Assembly: GCF_004307455.1 (NCBI RefSeq)
Contig: NZ_SEWX01000001.1
Coordinates: 124,001-188,000, forward strand
From: Aquirufa nivalisilvae
GTDB taxonomy: Bacteria; Bacteroidota; Bacteroidia; Cytophagales; Spirosomataceae
DNA: 64,000 nucleotides
Direction of reading: 5' to 3'
The translations under genes were made by a program, and so were the position numbers. Under the pieces are notes generated by a model. That model saw only the letters and a program-made list of their open reading frames with translations. It made no database searches and was not told the DNA's origin. Positions within the stretch are counted from its first letter, which is position 1. Each line of letters begins with the position of its first letter. This document shows positions 46,353-54,257 of this stretch, one piece after another.

Positions 46353-47489
46353 TTAATGAGGAGTAGGAACTCCAATCTTATTGTTGATGGTGATTCCTAA
46401 CACCAACTCATGTGAACCCATGGATTGATTCGCCAATCCATTCGCATTCAAATCATACGAATAGGACATGTGCATGTTATGCCGCAGTTGAACTCCAAAC
46501 ATGGCAGAATATGACTCTTTATGTCGATATCCAAATCCCATCCAAAGTTGTTGGTTAAAATCAGCTTTGACGTTTGCTTCAATGGACATGGTACCTGCTT
46601 TATAAAACTTCACTAATGCAGCCGGTGAAACGGTAAAATACTTGGATGTTCTAATATGGTAGCCAATCATGGCGAACAAATTGGGCTTCATGGTACCTGA
46701 ATATAAGGCCCTGGTGCTTACCTTATCATTATCAAAATCCGAATTATTAGGCCAATAATACCGTCGACTCAAGGTATCCAAAGCTGCCGGATCAGAGCGT
46801 TCATAGGTGAAGTTTTCAAAAATCAATTGATTGGCAGATAGGCCTAAGAAAAATTCACGGTTATAATAGAGAACCCCAACATTCGCTAATAATTGACCTG
46901 CCGTCAGAGATCCATAAGGAGTAGGTGCACTCGTAATGGGCGTTCCAATAGGTGGATCCAAATATAAAATTAGTGGATCTCCCCCATCTTTTACATCAAA
47001 ATTATTCATGTTTAAACCCCGAGAATAGTATCCGGCTGTAGCACCCACCGACAATTTATCTTCGCCACCCAAGGACACGTGGTAAGCATAGCTTCCTGCA
47101 ACAGAAAAAGTAGACATGGGCCCAAACTGGTCAGCTTGAACTTGAAGTCCCAAACCTTGATGAAATTCCCAACGGTAATCTTTTTTTCGACGCTTGGTAG
47201 GATTAAAAGATCGTCGAATTGTTTTTGACATATAGGGCGTTCGGCCGGTGGATGTTCGATCTGACTTATCGATCGCCCAATTGGCAGTAGCATAAAAGGT
47301 TTTCATCCCTTCTGATAAACCTACCCACTGTTGCCTATACCCAACTTTAATATCAGTAAAATCCTCAAATCCAGCAAATGCAGGATTATACAGATAACGA
47401 TTCATCATGAATTGAGTAACTTGAGGTGTTTGTTGGGCAAAGCCCAAATGAGCAACTAGAAATAAGAAAAGAAAGACGAAAAATCTCAT
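46353..47489 (-). CDS. PorP/SprF family type IX secretion membrane protein
   Basis: 378 residues. A signal peptide (1-18, ending GFAQ) is followed by the family start QVTQFMMNRYLYNPAFAG, and the rest has beta-barrel character (FGYRHKESYSAMFGVQLRHN, ending with YSYDLNANG). PorP/SprF proteins are outer membrane components or partners of the type IX system, used for secretion or gliding. No PorP-partner adhesin gene lies beside it. It ends 2 nt from the nuoA stop. Confidence 0.9.
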   Translation of the reverse strand: MRFFVFLFLFLVAHLGFAQQTPQVTQFMMNRYLYNPAFAGFEDFTDIKVGYRQQWVGLSEGMKTFYATANWAIDKSDRTSTGRTPYMSKTIRRSFNPTKRRKKDYRWEFHQGLGLQVQADQFGPMSTFSVAGSYAYHVSLGGEDKLSVGATAGYYSRGLNMNNFDVKDGGDPLILYLDPPIGTPITSAPTPYGSLTAGQLLANVGVLYYNREFFLGLSANQLIFENFTYERSDPAALDTLSRRYYWPNNSDFDNDKVSTRALYSGTMKPNLFAMIGYHIRTSKYFTVSPAALVKFYKAGTMSIEANVKADFNQQLWMGFGYRHKESYSAMFGVQLRHNMHMSYSYDLNANGLANQSMGSHELVLGITINNKIGVPTPH

Positions 47490-47596
47490 TTGAAAAATTA
47501 GAACCTCAAAAATCTGTTAAATATATTTAATTTCGCTCGAACTTTCTGGAAAACAGTTGGGTTTTTATATATTAACGGCCCTTTCCATTCAACCAT

Positions 47597-49159
47597 ATGC
47601 CTATCCAAAGCTACCCACTATCTCAACTTTCTGCTTTCAGTTCATTACTGCTAGACTATTTAGATGAGAAACCTAATCTAAAGAACTTATACCAAAATAG
47701 CCCTAGTATTACTGGCTTTAAAAATCAATTAGTTGATAAAAAGTCCTTCCCTGCTAGCCATCGAAAAGTTTTGGTAGAGGTCCTTCAAGATCAATATCAA
47801 GGTGTGGAAAAAGCACCATCAATTGAAAAATTGCTGGACGACAATACATTTACTGTAACCACTGGGCACCAGCTCAATTTAATGACAGGTCCATTGTATG
47901 TCATTTACAAAATCGTCTCCACCATCAATTTGGCCAAACAGTTAAAAGCAGCATATCCTGCCTATAACTTTATTCCAATTTACTGGATGGCCACGGAAGA
48001 TCACGATTGGGATGAAATTAATCATGTCCATTTAAACCAGTCGACTTTTCAATGGAATACTCAACAACAAGGAGCTGTCGGAAGATTTAACTTAGATGGA
48101 ATAGGTGATTTTCTTTCTTCTTTACCTTTTTCATTACCCATTTTCCAACAAGCATATACTCAAAATAAAACTTTGTCCGAAGCTGTTCGATGTTACATGC
48201 ATGAGCTTTTTGGAAAAGAGGGTTTAATTTGTTTAGATGCTGATGATCCTCGATTAAAATCCTTATTTCTTCCAATTATGGAAGCAGATTTGTTGGATCA
48301 TGCACATGAGCCTTTGGTAGAAAAGCAAAACCAACAATTGAATGAGTTAGGGTATAAAACTCAAATCAATGCCCGAGGGATTAATTTATTTTATTTGGTT
48401 GATGGCATCAGAGAGCGAATCGAAAAGCAAGGTGATTTATTTAAAGTTCTGAATCAATCCATTCAGTTCAATACAGAAGAATTAAAAAATGAACTACATG
48501 TTCATCCTGAGAGATTTAGTCCCAATGTCGTTTTAAGGCCCATCTATCAAGAATGCATTTTACCTAATTTAGCCTATTTAGGAGGCCCTGCCGAAGTCGC
48601 CTATTGGTTGCAATTAAAAGGCATTTTTGATCAACATCAAATACCTTACCCCATCGTATTACCTAGAAATTTTGCGCTATTACTTCCAGCTTTAGAACAA
48701 AAGAGAATTGATAAATTAGGTATTCCGATCCCAGACTTATTTCTTTCAGAGACATCACTTATCAGAAAGTATGTACTTGAAAATACCATTTATAGCTTAG
48801 ATTTTAACCAAGAAATAGAGGCCGTTAATCCGATTTTAGAACAAATGGTATTGAAAGCCAAGCAAGTTGACCCAACCTTAGAGGGTAGTATTATGGCGGA
48901 AAGACAACGTTGGATCAATGGTTTGGACCGAATGGCTAAAAAGTTAAAACGAGCGGAAGAAAGAAATCATGAAACAGCGATCCGTCAAATTCAGCAAGTA
49001 AAGTCCCGCTTATTCCCTCATGGTAATTGGCAAGAAAGGTATGATAATCTGTTAGATTATTACTTAGAAAAACCTAGCTTAATTCAGGATTTACTCGATA
49101 GCTTTGACCCATTAAATTTCGAACTTTACGTGATTCCCATAAAGCCTTCCAATGCCTGA
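47597..49159 (+). CDS. bshC: Bacillithiol biosynthesis cysteine-adding enzyme BshC
   Basis: 520 residues. Contains VTTGHQLNLMTGPLYVIYKI, IPIYWMATEDHDWDEINHVH and NVVLRPIYQECILPNLAYLG, all typical of BshC, followed by a C-terminal coiled-coil-like helix. It adds cysteine to glucosaminyl-malate in the last step of bacillithiol synthesis. First gene of a four-gene operon, overlapping mnmH by 8 nt; the cysE and cysM genes behind it provide its cysteine. Confidence 0.95.
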   Translation: MPIQSYPLSQLSAFSSLLLDYLDEKPNLKNLYQNSPSITGFKNQLVDKKSFPASHRKVLVEVLQDQYQGVEKAPSIEKLLDDNTFTVTTGHQLNLMTGPLYVIYKIVSTINLAKQLKAAYPAYNFIPIYWMATEDHDWDEINHVHLNQSTFQWNTQQQGAVGRFNLDGIGDFLSSLPFSLPIFQQAYTQNKTLSEAVRCYMHELFGKEGLICLDADDPRLKSLFLPIMEADLLDHAHEPLVEKQNQQLNELGYKTQINARGINLFYLVDGIRERIEKQGDLFKVLNQSIQFNTEELKNELHVHPERFSPNVVLRPIYQECILPNLAYLGGPAEVAYWLQLKGIFDQHQIPYPIVLPRNFALLLPALEQKRIDKLGIPIPDLFLSETSLIRKYVLENTIYSLDFNQEIEAVNPILEQMVLKAKQVDPTLEGSIMAERQRWINGLDRMAKKLKRAEERNHETAIRQIQQVKSRLFPHGNWQERYDNLLDYYLEKPSLIQDLLDSFDPLNFELYVIPIKPSNA

Positions 49160-50186
49160 AAAACTTAGCCCCATGGATTTTATTTCCGCTTCATCCGAAG
49201 GGGTGATATTAGATGTGCGGTCACCTGGGGAATTTGAAAGAGCGCATATTCCAGGAGCTATCTCTTTTCCTATGTTCAGTAATGAGGAAAGGGCCGCGGT
49301 AGGAACTTGTTATAAAAAAGAAGGAAAAGATAAAGCTGTTGAATTAGGCCTTTCCATCGTTGGGCCTAAATTAGCCCCTTGGGTAAAAACTGCTAAAAAA
49401 TTAGCTCAGGGCAAACCATTATTGGTTCATTGCTGGCGTGGTGGAATGCGCAGTGGCAGTATGGCCTGGTTACTAGAAACCGCTGGTTTACAGGTTAAAC
49501 TATTGGTTGGTGGATACAAAGCTTACCGACATTTAGTATTAAAAGCCTTTGAAGCACCCATCCCTTTACGGGTTTTAGGAGGAAAAACAGGTAGCGGGAA
49601 AACCGAAATATTATTGGAAATGAAAAAGCAAGGCTTTCAAGTCATCGATTTGGAAGGTATAGCTCATCATCGAGGATCAGCTTTTGGGCATTTGGGATTA
49701 GCTCCACAACCTACGAGTGAGCAATTTGAAAATGTATTGTTTCATGAATTACGCCATATGGATTACCATCAAGCTATTTGGGTAGAGGATGAAAGCAGAC
49801 ACATTGGAAAAGTGTTCATGAATTTGGATTTTTATTCGCAACTTCGGGAGGCTCCAGTCTTATTTTTGGATATTGATGCCCAATACCGTTTACCTTATTT
49901 GGTCAAAGTGTATGCTCAATATCCCAAAGAAATGTTGGCTGAAGCGATCGAGAAAATCAAGAAACGACTCGGAGGCCAACATTATCAGAGAGCTTTAGCC
50001 TGCTTGGATTTGGACCTATTTGAAGAAGTGGCTGCCATCACCTTGCAATACTATGATAAAGCATATTTACATGGTTTGGAACAAAGAGATCGTCAAAACA
50101 TTCAACGATTAGAAATTAATTCCTTAGATACCCAAATACAAGTGGAGGCAATTATTCCACATTTAGCAGAAAGCCTAAAACATTAA
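49152..50186 (+). CDS. mnmH: tRNA 2-selenouridine synthase MnmH (SelU)
   Basis: 344 residues. The rhodanese domain has the active loop LLVHCWRGGMRSGSM with Cys94, and a Walker-type loop GGKTGSGKT (143-151) follows in the C-terminal ATPase-like half. The enzyme replaces sulfur by selenium at wobble 2-thiouridine. It needs selenophosphate from SelD, whose gene is not in the window. It is coupled to bshC by an 8-nt overlap. Confidence 0.95.
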   Translation: MPEKLSPMDFISASSEGVILDVRSPGEFERAHIPGAISFPMFSNEERAAVGTCYKKEGKDKAVELGLSIVGPKLAPWVKTAKKLAQGKPLLVHCWRGGMRSGSMAWLLETAGLQVKLLVGGYKAYRHLVLKAFEAPIPLRVLGGKTGSGKTEILLEMKKQGFQVIDLEGIAHHRGSAFGHLGLAPQPTSEQFENVLFHELRHMDYHQAIWVEDESRHIGKVFMNLDFYSQLREAPVLFLDIDAQYRLPYLVKVYAQYPKEMLAEAIEKIKKRLGGQHYQRALACLDLDLFEEVAAITLQYYDKAYLHGLEQRDRQNIQRLEINSLDTQIQVEAIIPHLAESLKH

Positions 50187-50192
50187 AAACAT

Positions 50193-50996
50193 ATGTTACC
50201 TTCCGAATTCTTAGATGTTATTTTATCCAAGCACGAGCAAACTCGCGACTTTCCTGCTACCTCGGATATTAAAAAACTGTTTACGAAGATTATTCTGACC
50301 TTATTTCCAGAACAAACACGTAAACATTTTTCTCAAAAAGAAGAATTGGTAGCCGTGTGGGAAAGCATCGAAAATGGATTAGAGTCCATGTTGCATTCCA
50401 TGAAAAAAGAATTACCCTCTGACCCGCATAGCTTAACACAAGCATACATGGAGCGTATTCCTAAAGTATATGATACGTTACTAACCGATGTGGAAGCCAT
50501 GGTCAATGGAGATCCTGCTGCCAATACTGATTTTGAAGTTATCCGAACCTATCCTGGCTTTTATGCCATGGCATTTTATCGCTTGGCTCATGAACTTTGT
50601 GCGTTAGGAGTCCCTTTGATACCCCGTATATTAACAGAATATGCCCATTCAAAAACGGGTATTGATATCCATCCAGGAGCACAAATTGGTAAATACTTTT
50701 TCATGGACCATGGAACAGGAATTGTGATTGGTGAAACCTGCATTATCGGCGAAAGAGTAAAAATTTACCAAGGAGTAACTTTAGGAGCATTATCGGTAGA
50801 TAAAAGCATGGCTTCTACAAAAAGACATCCAACCATTGAAGACGATGTGGTGATTTATTCAGGAGCCACTATTTTAGGTGGGGATACTACTGTAGGCAAA
50901 AATTCGGTCATTGGAGGGAATGTTTGGCTCACCAGAAGTGTCGCACCGAATACCAAAATATACCATCAAGAAAATACAAAAGTTATCTTAGACTAA
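50193..50996 (+). CDS. cysE: Serine O-acetyltransferase
   Basis: 267 residues. After a helical N-terminal part, the left-handed beta-helix of hexapeptide repeats begins at about residue 155 (GIDIHPGAQIGKYFFMDHGT), with the catalytic Asp172-His173 pair. It makes O-acetylserine, the substrate of the next gene's enzyme, from serine and acetyl-CoA. The spacing is 6 nt behind mnmH and 1 nt before cysM. Confidence 0.96.
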   Translation: MLPSEFLDVILSKHEQTRDFPATSDIKKLFTKIILTLFPEQTRKHFSQKEELVAVWESIENGLESMLHSMKKELPSDPHSLTQAYMERIPKVYDTLLTDVEAMVNGDPAANTDFEVIRTYPGFYAMAFYRLAHELCALGVPLIPRILTEYAHSKTGIDIHPGAQIGKYFFMDHGTGIVIGETCIIGERVKIYQGVTLGALSVDKSMASTKRHPTIEDDVVIYSGATILGGDTTVGKNSVIGGNVWLTRSVAPNTKIYHQENTKVILD

Positions 50997-50997
50997 C

Positions 50998-51873
50998 ATG
51001 AGCACGCTATTAGACTTAGTAGGAAATACCCCTTTAGTAGAATTAAACAAATTGCACACCAATAAAAATGTGCGCATTTATGGTAAGTTAGAAGGGAATA
51101 ATCCAGGAGGATCTGTCAAAGATCGGGCGGCGAAAAACATGATTGAGTCTGCTTTAAAACGTGGAGATATTCAACCTGGCATGAAGCTCATTGAGGCTAC
51201 TTCTGGAAATACGGGTATTGCCTTGGCAATGATTGCTTGCCTATATAATTTGGAAATTGAATTAGCCATGCCAGCCAATTCCACCAGAGAACGAGTGCTT
51301 ACAATGGAAGCCTTTGGTGCTAAAGTAACCTTAACTAAAAGTATTGAAGAAGCTCGCGATTATGCTGTGGATAAAGCAGCAACAGGTGAATATATCTTGT
51401 TGAACCAATTTGAAAATCCCGACAATTACCTAGCCCATTATAAAAGCACTGGGCCCGAAATCTATCGGGATACTCAAGGCGAAATCACCCATTTTGTAAG
51501 CTCTATGGGGACAACGGGGACTATCATGGGAACTTCCATGTATTTAAAAGAGCAAAATCCTCATATTCAAATTGTGGGTTGTCAACCTACTGAAGGTTCT
51601 TCTATCCCTGGAATTCGTCGTTGGCCAGAAGCTTACCGCCCCAAAATATACCAACCAGAGCGTGTAGATCGTATCATGGATATTTCCGAAGAAGAAGCCG
51701 TATCTATGACGAGGAAATTAGCCAAAATAGAAGGTGTATTTGGAGGAATGAGTAGTGGAGGAGCTGTAGCTGCCAGTATTCGTTTGGCTGAAGAGCTCCA
51801 AGAAGGTGTGATTGTTTGTGTAATTTGTGACCGCGGAGATCGCTATTTGTCGAGCAATCTATTTGGAGAGTAA
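50998..51873 (+). CDS. cysM: Cysteine synthase
   Basis: 291 residues. The PLP lysine is Lys41 in GGSVKDRAA, and the substrate loop TSGNTG and SSMGTTGTIMG bind the phosphate and substrate. It makes cysteine from O-acetylserine and sulfide (or thiosulfate in true CysM). The slightly short length and TPLVELNKL start fit the CysM branch. Its last 15 nt overlap the convergent lipoprotein gene. Confidence 0.95.
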   Translation: MSTLLDLVGNTPLVELNKLHTNKNVRIYGKLEGNNPGGSVKDRAAKNMIESALKRGDIQPGMKLIEATSGNTGIALAMIACLYNLEIELAMPANSTRERVLTMEAFGAKVTLTKSIEEARDYAVDKAATGEYILLNQFENPDNYLAHYKSTGPEIYRDTQGEITHFVSSMGTTGTIMGTSMYLKEQNPHIQIVGCQPTEGSSIPGIRRWPEAYRPKIYQPERVDRIMDISEEEAVSMTRKLAKIEGVFGGMSSGGAVAASIRLAEELQEGVIVCVICDRGDRYLSSNLFGE

Positions 51874-52434
51874 AACTCCTAATAATTTATAGTGCGTAGG
51901 TTTGCCCCATCTCAATTTTTGACTTCCTTCGATGTAGTAGGTTTGTACATACCCATCTGAAAATGTCATGTGCATGTTTTTATTCGTTTCAAAAAGAAAA
52001 TTCTTTTGAGACACTTCAATCTCCACGCGAGTTGGTCTGTTCAGGCCATCCAAATGAACCATAAACTTCTTTACAGGTAAACTTTCTCCTAATTTTAAAG
52101 AATACCAAATCAAATCAGGTTCGGATAAATTATCGTAACTTTTTTCAAAAGCTGGTTTATTCAAATCTGCCTCTAAAAACAGGGCCCATTCTTTTGACCA
52201 ATCGATGTCAGACACCACTTTTACTTCCTTTACTCCGTCTAAAAAAACCGTTTTGTGTACTTTAGGCTTCTTTACTTCGAAAGATTTGATATGTGAATTA
52301 AGTAAGTCTGCCCAAGCAAAATACGTGTTTTTAGGGCTTGTCTTGACCGTTTCAGAACATGAAATAAATAAGAAACCTGCCAATAAACAGAGAAATGGTA
52401 AAAATTGACGGGTATATAAATTAGAGTTTCTCAA
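51859..52434 (-). CDS. Lipoprotein of unknown function
   Basis: 191 residues. The signal ends LFISC (Cys26), a lipobox. The mature part has mixed alpha/beta character, with KVVSDIDWSKEWALFLEADLNKPAF and a beta-rich C-terminus ending HYKLLGVLLSK. I do not recognise the family. A -7-like TACCTTTA (52461-52468, minus) lies 26 nt upstream of the start. The stop overlaps cysM by 15 nt. Confidence 0.78.
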   Translation of the reverse strand: MRNSNLYTRQFLPFLCLLAGFLFISCSETVKTSPKNTYFAWADLLNSHIKSFEVKKPKVHKTVFLDGVKEVKVVSDIDWSKEWALFLEADLNKPAFEKSYDNLSEPDLIWYSLKLGESLPVKKFMVHLDGLNRPTRVEIEVSQKNFLFETNKNMHMTFSDGYVQTYYIEGSQKLRWGKPTHYKLLGVLLSK

Positions 52435-52460
52435 AACAAAAACATTGTTTGATGCAAGCG

Positions 52461-52468
52461 TAAAGGTA
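52461..52468 (-). promoter_or_regulatory. Candidate -7 promoter box for the lipoprotein gene
   Basis: Minus-strand TACCTTTA followed by CGC, 26 nt before the ATG at 52434; close to TAnnTTTG. No clear -33 TTG. Confidence 0.4.
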
Positions 52469-52495
52469 CGGATATTCCCTAAATATGAAATAGAA

Positions 52496-52520
52496 AAGCC
52501 GGCTTTTGAAAAACCGGCTT
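52496..52520 (-). terminator. Terminator after the XRE regulator gene
   Basis: AAGCCGG, an A/T-rich loop and CCGGCTT (7-bp stem); the minus strand continues TTTTC. It lies 16 nt after the regulator stop at 52536. Confidence 0.6.
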
Positions 52521-52535
52521 GCTCTGCTTATGGAA

Positions 52536-52742
52536 TCAACTAGCCATAACTTCTTCCAAAGGTATCTTGAGCACCTTAGTCAATTGAAAAATTTTCGTCG
52601 CGTTAGGATAATGTTTACCAGATTCCCAATAATTATAAGCGCTCTGACTTACTCCTACGGCACTGGCGACTTGTTGTTGGGTGAGTTGTAAAGATTGCCT
52701 TGATTTGATCAAAGCAACAGAGAATAAATGTTTGGTTTTCAT
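52536..52742 (-). CDS. Small XRE-family helix-turn-helix regulator
   Basis: 68 residues, a single DNA-binding domain. The helix-turn-helix reads QLTQQQVASAVGVSQSAYNY with WESGKHYPN after it, all typical of the Cro/CI (XRE) family. There is no partner toxin gene next to it. A 20-bp palindrome 31 nt upstream may be its own operator. It has its own terminator, so it is a single-gene unit. Confidence 0.88.
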   Translation of the reverse strand: MKTKHLFSVALIKSRQSLQLTQQQVASAVGVSQSAYNYWESGKHYPNATKIFQLTKVLKIPLEEVMAS

Positions 52743-52772
52743 ACTATTAATTGGTTAGGTGTTTATACTTAA

Positions 52773-52792
52773 TTCAAATGTTTCGATTTGAA
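52773..52792. promoter_or_regulatory. Palindrome upstream of the XRE regulator, possible operator
   Basis: TTCAAAT, spacer GTTTCG, ATTTGAA: perfect 7-bp arms, 31 nt upstream of the regulator ATG and next to a -7-like TATATTTC on the minus strand. This is the kind of site a small XRE protein would bind to repress itself; it could also be chance in AT-rich DNA. Confidence 0.35.
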
Positions 52793-52874
52793 ATATAATT
52801 TACAAATGCCTCCAAAGAAAATATCCAATTTTATGATTTTTTTGATATTGGCACTACATAATATGCAAAAAAAT

Positions 52875-52898
52875 AGCCTGAAATGAGAATTTCAGGCT
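52875..52898 (-). terminator. Terminator hairpin, outer copy, after the amidohydrolase pair
   Basis: AGCCTGAAA, loop, TTTCAGGCT: perfect 9-bp stem; the minus strand continues ATTTTTTTGC. It lies 19 nt beyond the inner terminator at 52918-52942. Confidence 0.75.
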
Positions 52899-52917
52899 TA
52901 GTAGTAAAATCAAAAAA

Positions 52918-52942
52918 AGCCTGTGTTCGTAAGACACAGGCT
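52918..52942 (-). terminator. Terminator hairpin, inner copy, after the amidohydrolase pair
   Basis: AGCCTGTGT, loop, ACACAGGCT: perfect 9-bp stem followed on the minus strand by TTTTTTTG. It is 5 nt after the stop at 52948. Confidence 0.85.
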
Positions 52943-52947
52943 AATCA

Positions 52948-54246
52948 TTACTTTATTTGGTACTTATACTTATATCGTTCAAACAACTGAGTATGTTTGT
53001 TTTGTAAGTCAATGAAACGACCTTGAATAAAAGCATGGCTCAAAACACTCGACTTCATATCCAATAAATCTCCTTGGCAAATCAAGATGTTAGCATCTTT
53101 TCCATTTTCAATGGTTCCCGTTCTCTTTTCTATTCCTAAGATCTTAGCGGGGTTGAGCGTAATAACCTGCAAAGCCTCTTCTTTGGTCAAACCATAAGCC
53201 GCCAATGTTCCTGCCATAAAAGGTAAATTCCTTTGTTGGGTATAGCCGTCTCCAGAATCCTGACTTATACTTACCAAAACCCCCGCTTTATACAAGATAG
53301 CTCCCGTCTTATATGGCTGATCTACGGCATCATCTTCAGTAGCTGGTAAACTATGAGGTTCCGATAAAATAACACTCACTTGGTTTTCCTTCAAAATATC
53401 CGCAATCATCCAGCTATCTGCCCCTCCTGCAATGACCAATTTAAAATTAAACTCCTTGTTCAATTCAATGGCGGCCAACATTTCTTTCACTAAATCACAA
53501 TGAATATATAGGGATTGACTTCGATCAAACAGCCCTTTTACAGCTTCAAATTTCAAATTAACTTCTGCATGCGATTTTTCATTTAAATAAGCCTTGGCTT
53601 CTCTGAAAAAACCCTTTGCCTGCTCAATGCGCGCTAAGCCCGCTCTAACTGGATCACCAGCAGGTGCATTTCCCCGGCGAACATTATTGGGACGATTAAT
53701 CAAAGCAGGCATGGTCATGTGAATTCCTTCATCAACCAAATAGGCTGCATCTTCCCAGTTCCAAGCATCTAATTGTACCACACTGGAGCTTCCGGTGATT
53801 AATCCTCCTTGTGGAACTATCTGAGCCAATAAAACCCCGTTAGTTCTTAATGTATTAATCACTTTACTATCCGTATTATAGGCTACCAATGAACGTACAT
53901 TGGGATGTATATCTCCCAACTCTACATAATCCAACGTAGCTCGCGTTGAGCTTACTTCCACCAAACCTAAATTGGTATTAGGAGCAATGATTCCTGGATA
54001 AATATGCTTGCCAGTCGCATCGATGTATTCCACATCTGCCCCTATACTAGGAGATGTACTTTCTATTTTCAATTTTCCCTTCTCAATAATTAAATTACTT
54101 TTCTCAATTACTTGGCCATTTCCTACGTGGATGGTTGCTCCTGTAATCACGATTTTCTTCGTTTGAGCCGGAGAAGGATGCATGGTTTCCTGCGCCTGAA
54201 GCCCCAGAGAAATCACACTTAATATAGCTATGAATATTTTTTTCAT
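52948..54246 (-). CDS. Secreted amidohydrolase-like protein with degenerate metal site
   Basis: 432 residues from the ATG at 54244-54246 (MKKIFIAILSVISLGLQAQ, a signal peptide). The longer frame to 54333 runs into the previous gene and has no family support. The fold is of the imidazolonepropionase/dihydroorotase-type amidohydrolases: urease-like beta part, GNGQVIEKSNLIIEKGK at the start and KILGIEKRTGTIENGKDAN at the end. However, the HxH motif of the family is replaced by IIAPNTN (Asn90 and Asn92), so the usual metal centre is lost. It follows the 1001-residue amidohydrolase by 11 nt and probably works with it. Confidence 0.85.
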   Translation of the reverse strand: MKKIFIAILSVISLGLQAQETMHPSPAQTKKIVITGATIHVGNGQVIEKSNLIIEKGKLKIESTSPSIGADVEYIDATGKHIYPGIIAPNTNLGLVEVSSTRATLDYVELGDIHPNVRSLVAYNTDSKVINTLRTNGVLLAQIVPQGGLITGSSSVVQLDAWNWEDAAYLVDEGIHMTMPALINRPNNVRRGNAPAGDPVRAGLARIEQAKGFFREAKAYLNEKSHAEVNLKFEAVKGLFDRSQSLYIHCDLVKEMLAAIELNKEFNFKLVIAGGADSWMIADILKENQVSVILSEPHSLPATEDDAVDQPYKTGAILYKAGVLVSISQDSGDGYTQQRNLPFMAGTLAAYGLTKEEALQVITLNPAKILGIEKRTGTIENGKDANILICQGDLLDMKSSVLSHAFIQGRFIDLQNKHTQLFERYKYKYQIK

Positions 54247-54257
54247 GTTGATGTCTA

